Shown piece by piece: positions 60,472-64,000 of a DNA stretch of 64,000 nt. Every line of letters begins with the position of its first letter. The stretch's first letter is position 1. The DNA lies in contig JANRJY010000031.1 in NCBI GenBank assembly GCA_033763735.1, forward strand, positions 1 to 64,000. The letters run 5' to 3'. The notes beneath the pieces were generated by a model. That model saw nothing but the letters and a program-made list of their open reading frames with translations. It was not told the DNA's origin and did not search any database. The stretch is from JANRJY01 sp033763735 (lineage in GTDB: Bacteria; Bacteroidota; Bacteroidia; Cytophagales; UBA9547). Both the position numbers and the translations under genes were made by a program.

Positions 60472-61788
60472 TTGAAAGTAAAAACATTAAAAAAAAATAA
60501 GGTAAATATTGTAACCTTAGGTTGTTCAAAAAATCTGGTGGACTCAGAAGTGCTTTTGACCCAACTTAGAGGAAATGGCATTGATGCTTCGCATGAGTCG
60601 GATAGCGATTATTCTAATATTGTAATAATTAATACTTGTGGATTTATTGATAATGCAAAACAAGAATCGATTGATACCATACTTACATATGCAGAAGCTA
60701 AAAAAAGAGGTGAAATCGAAAAAGTATATGTAACAGGTTGCCTTTCAGAAAGATATAAAGATGATTTGCAGAAGGAAATAACCAATGTTGATGCCTGGTT
60801 TGGTACACGTGATCTCCCGGCTTTATTAAAAAAATTCAAAGCTGATTATAAACATGAATTAGTTGGTGAGCGATTGCTAACCACACCTACGCATACTGCG
60901 TATCTCAAAATTTCTGAAGGTTGTGACCGGCCTTGTTCATTTTGTGCCATACCTATTATGCGAGGTAAACATGTTAGCAAATCAATTGATGAATTGGTTT
61001 TGGAAGCAAAAGGTCTGGCTTTAAAAGGTACAAAAGAACTGGTACTCATTGCTCAAGATTTGACTTATTATGGACTTGATTTGTATAATAAAAGAAATCT
61101 GTCTGATTTACTTAAAAATCTTTCTGATGTATCAGGAATAGAATGGATTCGATTGCAATATGCTTATCCTTCTGGTTTTCCGATGGAGATTCTTGATGTA
61201 ATGAATGAAAGAGATAACATATGTAAATATCTGGATATGCCTTTACAACATATATCCGATAATATGTTAACTGTGATGCGAAGAGGCATTAATTCACAAA
61301 AAACAATTCAATTAATAGAAAAAATTAGAGAAAAAGTTCCAGGAATAGCTTTGAGAACGACACTCATTGCCGGTCATCCAGGGGAAACAGAAAAAGATTT
61401 TGAAGAATTATTACAGTTTGTTGAAAATACCAGATTTGACAGATTGGGCGTATTTCCTTATTCGCATGAAGAAAAAACGTATGCTGGTGACAATATGAAA
61501 GATTCTGTTTCTGAAAAGATTAAGAAAAAGCGAGCGGAACAAATAATGCAAGTTCAAGAAGGTATATCTGCTGAATTGAATCAATTGAAAATAGGCAAAT
61601 CCTTTAAAGTGTTGTTTGATAGAAAAGAAAGAGATTATTTTATTGGACGCACCGAGTTTGACTCACCAGAAGTAGATAATGAAGTATTGGTACAGGCATC
61701 AGAGAACTATGTAAGAATTGGAGATTTTGCCAACGTTTATATTACAGGCGCTTCTGAATTTGATTTGTATGGCAATGTAATTGCCTGA
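60472..61788 (+). CDS. rimO: RimO, ribosomal protein S12 methylthiotransferase
   Basis: A 438-residue radical SAM enzyme that adds a methylthio group to an Asp of ribosomal protein S12. The N-terminal domain holds VNIVTLGCSKNLVDSEVLLTQL, NTCGFIDNAKQESIDTI and VTGCLSERY (three cluster Cys). The radical SAM motif is CDRPCSFCAIP near residue 148 (CxxxCxxC). The C-terminal TRAM domain covers roughly 370-438. GCSKN and the GFIDNAKQES block distinguish RimO from MiaB. The start is TTG at 60472, 10 bp after rnc. Confidence 0.95.
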   Translation: MKVKTLKKNKVNIVTLGCSKNLVDSEVLLTQLRGNGIDASHESDSDYSNIVIINTCGFIDNAKQESIDTILTYAEAKKRGEIEKVYVTGCLSERYKDDLQKEITNVDAWFGTRDLPALLKKFKADYKHELVGERLLTTPTHTAYLKISEGCDRPCSFCAIPIMRGKHVSKSIDELVLEAKGLALKGTKELVLIAQDLTYYGLDLYNKRNLSDLLKNLSDVSGIEWIRLQYAYPSGFPMEILDVMNERDNICKYLDMPLQHISDNMLTVMRRGINSQKTIQLIEKIREKVPGIALRTTLIAGHPGETEKDFEELLQFVENTRFDRLGVFPYSHEEKTYAGDNMKDSVSEKIKKKRAEQIMQVQEGISAELNQLKIGKSFKVLFDRKERDYFIGRTEFDSPEVDNEVLVQASENYVRIGDFANVYITGASEFDLYGNVIA

Positions 61789-61819
61789 TTTTTATAGTTT
61801 TATTTAAATCCAATGTGTC

Positions 61820-63160
61820 TTGAAAACAGGTAAAAATATTGCAGTATTAGGTGCCGGAAAGTCTTCAAACGTATTGATTAAATATCTGCTGAATGAATGT
61901 ATTGCAAATGATTGGTCGCTTTTTTTATCTGATCAAAATAAAAATGCCGCAGAAAGCAAATTAAATAATCATCCAAAAGGGTCTTTTTTGGAAATGAATA
62001 TTCCAAATAACTTAGACGCACTTAAGGATATGCAAATAGTGATTTCGTTACTACCGCCAGATTTGCATTTTAGTGTAGCAAATTTTTGCGTAGATTATAA
62101 AATCCATTTTATATCAGCCTCCTATATTACTAAAGAAATTCAAGCACTCCATCAAAAGGCAATAGAAAACAATGTTACGTTATTAATGGAATGTGGATTG
62201 GATCCAGGAATTGATCATATGTCGGCTATGAAGGAAATTAATCAAATCCATTCTGAAGGCGGTAAAATTGTTTCATTTGAATCTTATTGTGGAGGACTAG
62301 TATCGCCAGAAAGTGATGACAATCCTTGGCATTACAAAATATCGTGGAATCCTCGTAATGTTGTATTGGCAGGACAAGGTGGAGCAACTAAATATTTGCA
62401 AAACAATCAGTTAATTGAAGTATCGTACAGTAATTTGTTTCTGAATCCTCAAGAAATCGAGATTGCCGGATATGGAACATTTGAAGGATATCCCAATAGA
62501 GATTCATTATCCTATATTAGTCTGTATGGTCTTTCGGATATTTCTTCTATTGTGAGAGGAACATTGCGTAAAAAAGGTTTTTGTAAATCATGGCACATGT
62601 TAATTGAATTGGGATATACTGATAATCAAACTATTATTCCAAAGAATATTAAAACTTTACAACAATTAACGAATTATCTTGAAGATAAAAATTTGAAATC
62701 TTCTTCATTGAAAGGAAAAATGTTGGAATTATTTCCTTCTGAAAAAGAAAGAATTGAGATTTATTTAAAACTTGAATTTTTGGGAATATTTTCAAATGAA
62801 CCAATTCAAAGTCAACTTCAAACGCCTGCTTCAATTCTTCAAAAAATCATTGAAAATAAATGGAAATTGAAGCCACAGGATAATGATATGGTGGTAATGA
62901 AACATCGAATTAAATACCAAAAAAGCAACTTATTTTTTCAAAAAAATTGTGAATTGGTTTTGAAAGGAAGTTCTGATGAAACCGCAATGGCAAAAACTGT
63001 AGGTCTGCCTTTAGGAATAATAACAAAACTGATTTTAAATAATAATATAAATTTAAAAGGGGTATTTATTCCGTTGGCAAAAGAAATTATTGAACCTGTA
63101 CTTTTTGAATTAAAAAACTTTGGAATAACTTTTAAAAAGTCAGAGATTAAAATGGATTAA
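61820..63160 (+). CDS. Saccharopine dehydrogenase family protein
   Basis: A 446-residue protein with an N-terminal NAD(P)-binding fold (IAVLGAGKSSNVLIKYLL, residues 6-23) and the long catalytic domain of saccharopine reductase/dehydrogenase: ISLLPPDLHFSVANFCVD, FISASYITKEIQALHQKA, LLMECGLDPGIDHMSAMKEI, ESYCGGLVSPESDDNPWHYKISWNPRNVVLAGQG in pieces, and DETAMAKTVGLPLGI near the end. The family makes or breaks saccharopine in lysine metabolism; the sequence does not settle direction. The start is TTG at 61820 (an internal ATG is far downstream). Same strand as rimO, 31 bp later. Confidence 0.88.
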   Translation: MKTGKNIAVLGAGKSSNVLIKYLLNECIANDWSLFLSDQNKNAAESKLNNHPKGSFLEMNIPNNLDALKDMQIVISLLPPDLHFSVANFCVDYKIHFISASYITKEIQALHQKAIENNVTLLMECGLDPGIDHMSAMKEINQIHSEGGKIVSFESYCGGLVSPESDDNPWHYKISWNPRNVVLAGQGGATKYLQNNQLIEVSYSNLFLNPQEIEIAGYGTFEGYPNRDSLSYISLYGLSDISSIVRGTLRKKGFCKSWHMLIELGYTDNQTIIPKNIKTLQQLTNYLEDKNLKSSSLKGKMLELFPSEKERIEIYLKLEFLGIFSNEPIQSQLQTPASILQKIIENKWKLKPQDNDMVVMKHRIKYQKSNLFFQKNCELVLKGSSDETAMAKTVGLPLGIITKLILNNNINLKGVFIPLAKEIIEPVLFELKNFGITFKKSEIKMD

Positions 63161-63304
63161 TGTATTTCATTATTTGATTATTAAATAAATATTGATATGT
63201 CAAATTATGTTTTTTTATTCCGAAATAAATGGGTATTTACTTACATCAAATTAAAAATAAGTAAAAGGAGATAATTAAATTGTTTATTTTGGTATCCTTA
63301 TTGT

Positions 63305-64000
63305 ATGTCGAAATTCAAAACTTTATTGTTAATTTTTATTAGTGCATTCACATGCGCTATTGCTCAAAAAAGCACGGACGACAAATTGGTACAATTGGGA
63401 ATGGAAGTGTATAATTTTGGAGATAAAAATGATGCTTTGGAGATGTTTATTCAAGCTTCAGATTTTAATCCACTAAATGTGCAAGCCAATTATATGGCAG
63501 GTATCTGCTATTTGGAAACCACACAAAAATTTTTGTCAGTCAAGTATCTCATTCGTGCATACGAACTTAACCCACAAGTAGTTCCGAATATTTTATTCAA
63601 AATAGCGCAAGGTTATCATTTGGGTGCCAATTTTGAAGATGCCATCCGATATTACAACCAATACAAATCTGAATTAAATGAACAGGTGGCAGAAAAGTTA
63701 AAATCGACACTCTCAAATGAATTTACAATTACGGATAAAAGAATACGAGAATGTCAGAACGCAATTGAGTTTTACAAAAATCCTTTAGGCTATGAAATAC
63801 TACCTTTATCAACTGAGGTAAATACAGAATATCATGAATATGCTCCTGCAATAAATGAAGATCAATCACAGATGATTTTCACTTCAAGGCGTTCAGGGGG
63901 TGTAAGTGCTAATAAAGATGTGGATAACGACTATTTTGAAGATATATATATTGCCAAAAAAGTTAATGGTAAATGGCTACCGGCCAAAAATATTGGATTG
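63305..64000 (+). CDS. Exported TPR / beta-propeller (PD40) protein, OmpA-associated type, 3' end cut by window
   Basis: 232 codons are visible. A signal peptide (LLIFISAFTCAIAQ) is followed by TPR-like helical pairs (~25-150: GMEVYNFGDKNDALEMFIQA, PNILFKIAQGYHLGANFEDAIRYYNQY). The visible end, YHEYAPAINEDQSQMIFTSRR...DNDYFEDIYIAKKVNGKWLPAKNIG, is the first blade of a WD40-like (PD40) propeller. In Bacteroidetes this architecture usually continues to a C-terminal OmpA domain, and the type IX protein PorE is of this build. OmpA and PorE assignments are inference, since the rest is outside the window. Confidence 0.75.
   Translation, partial: MSKFKTLLLIFISAFTCAIAQKSTDDKLVQLGMEVYNFGDKNDALEMFIQASDFNPLNVQANYMAGICYLETTQKFLSVKYLIRAYELNPQVVPNILFKIAQGYHLGANFEDAIRYYNQYKSELNEQVAEKLKSTLSNEFTITDKRIRECQNAIEFYKNPLGYEILPLSTEVNTEYHEYAPAINEDQSQMIFTSRRSGGVSANKDVDNDYFEDIYIAKKVNGKWLPAKNIGL

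Noticed and set aside
63246..63304. AGGAG-like sequence (about 63267) as ribosome binding site for the last gene
   Set aside because: It is more than 30 nt from the ATG, and genes in this window do not use Shine-Dalgarno sites.

Overview
The window is a stretch of chromosome from a member of the Bacteroidetes (Bacteroidota). The evidence is direct: A+T-rich DNA, almost no Shine-Dalgarno sequences, several promoters of the TTTG-N18-20-TAnnTTTG type typical of that phylum, type IX secretion sorting domains (8159-12073 and 35551-37974), the gliding lipoprotein GldD, an IPExxxVDY protein, DUF2851 and DUF6150 proteins, and the ~630-residue PurF-like protein. I cannot name a genus. I saw no tRNA or rRNA gene, no insertion sequence and no CRISPR array.

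Layout. 1-8 kb: a fatty acid desaturase cut by the window edge, a PIN-type toxin-antitoxin pair, an Ldh_2 dehydrogenase divergent from a flippase-like membrane protein, a lipoprotein, a SPOR-like protein, a DUF2851 protein and an M48 protease. 8-25 kb: a 1305-residue SBBP-repeat/T9SS surface protein, HslU, a 454-bp A+T-rich gap with DnaA-box-like sequences, a Big_5-type lipoprotein, MnmG preceded by two parS-like palindromes, a PurF-like enzyme, and a minus-strand run lspA - outer-membrane barrel - S41 lipoprotein - ribD - murF. 25-33 kb: recO behind a clear terminator, a dehalogenase-like hydrolase with a Crp-type regulator, and a four-gene restriction-modification operon. 32-46 kb: tpiA with a coupled DUF6150 gene, a repeat-rich gap, an acyl-CoA dehydrogenase, a CBM9-like T9SS protein, gldD-tyrS with a second PIN toxin-antitoxin pair, the signal recognition particle RNA gene, ctpA-type protease, a LysM transglycosylase and truA. 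46.9-55.2 kb: a sugar-processing run (ribokinase, sugar permease, an unrecognised secreted alpha-helical protein, a GH127 enzyme, a sugar-binding-domain protein, a gluconolactonase-like protein) followed by an MscS channel. 55-64 kb: YdjC-type deacetylase, pyruvate kinase, then acpP-fabF-rnc-rimO, a saccharopine dehydrogenase-like gene and the start of a TPR/beta-propeller protein.

The most unusual locus is 28441-31681. It holds a DpnM/Dam-type adenine methyltransferase, a close homologue of the methyl-directed endonuclease DpnI, a DpnD-like protein and a DpnA-type methyltransferase, all overlapping or nearly touching on the minus strand. In Streptococcus pneumoniae the DpnI genes (dpnC-dpnD) and the DpnII methylases (dpnM, dpnA) are alternative, mutually incompatible alleles, because DpnI cuts the very site the methylases modify. 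Here they share one operon. The Dam C-terminus is written by a palindromic repeat, and the DpnA-like gene has lost its usual N-terminus (a stop codon sits directly before its only start). This suggests a hybrid in which the methylases are decayed, or a system with changed specificity.

Other points of interest are the paired parS sites in the mnmG leader with a possible origin region nearby, an SRP RNA with a UGAC (URRC-class) tetraloop instead of GNRA, a 41-bp repeat family with one copy inserted in frame in the GldD signal peptide, and a sugar-degradation cluster without a SusC/SusD pair.
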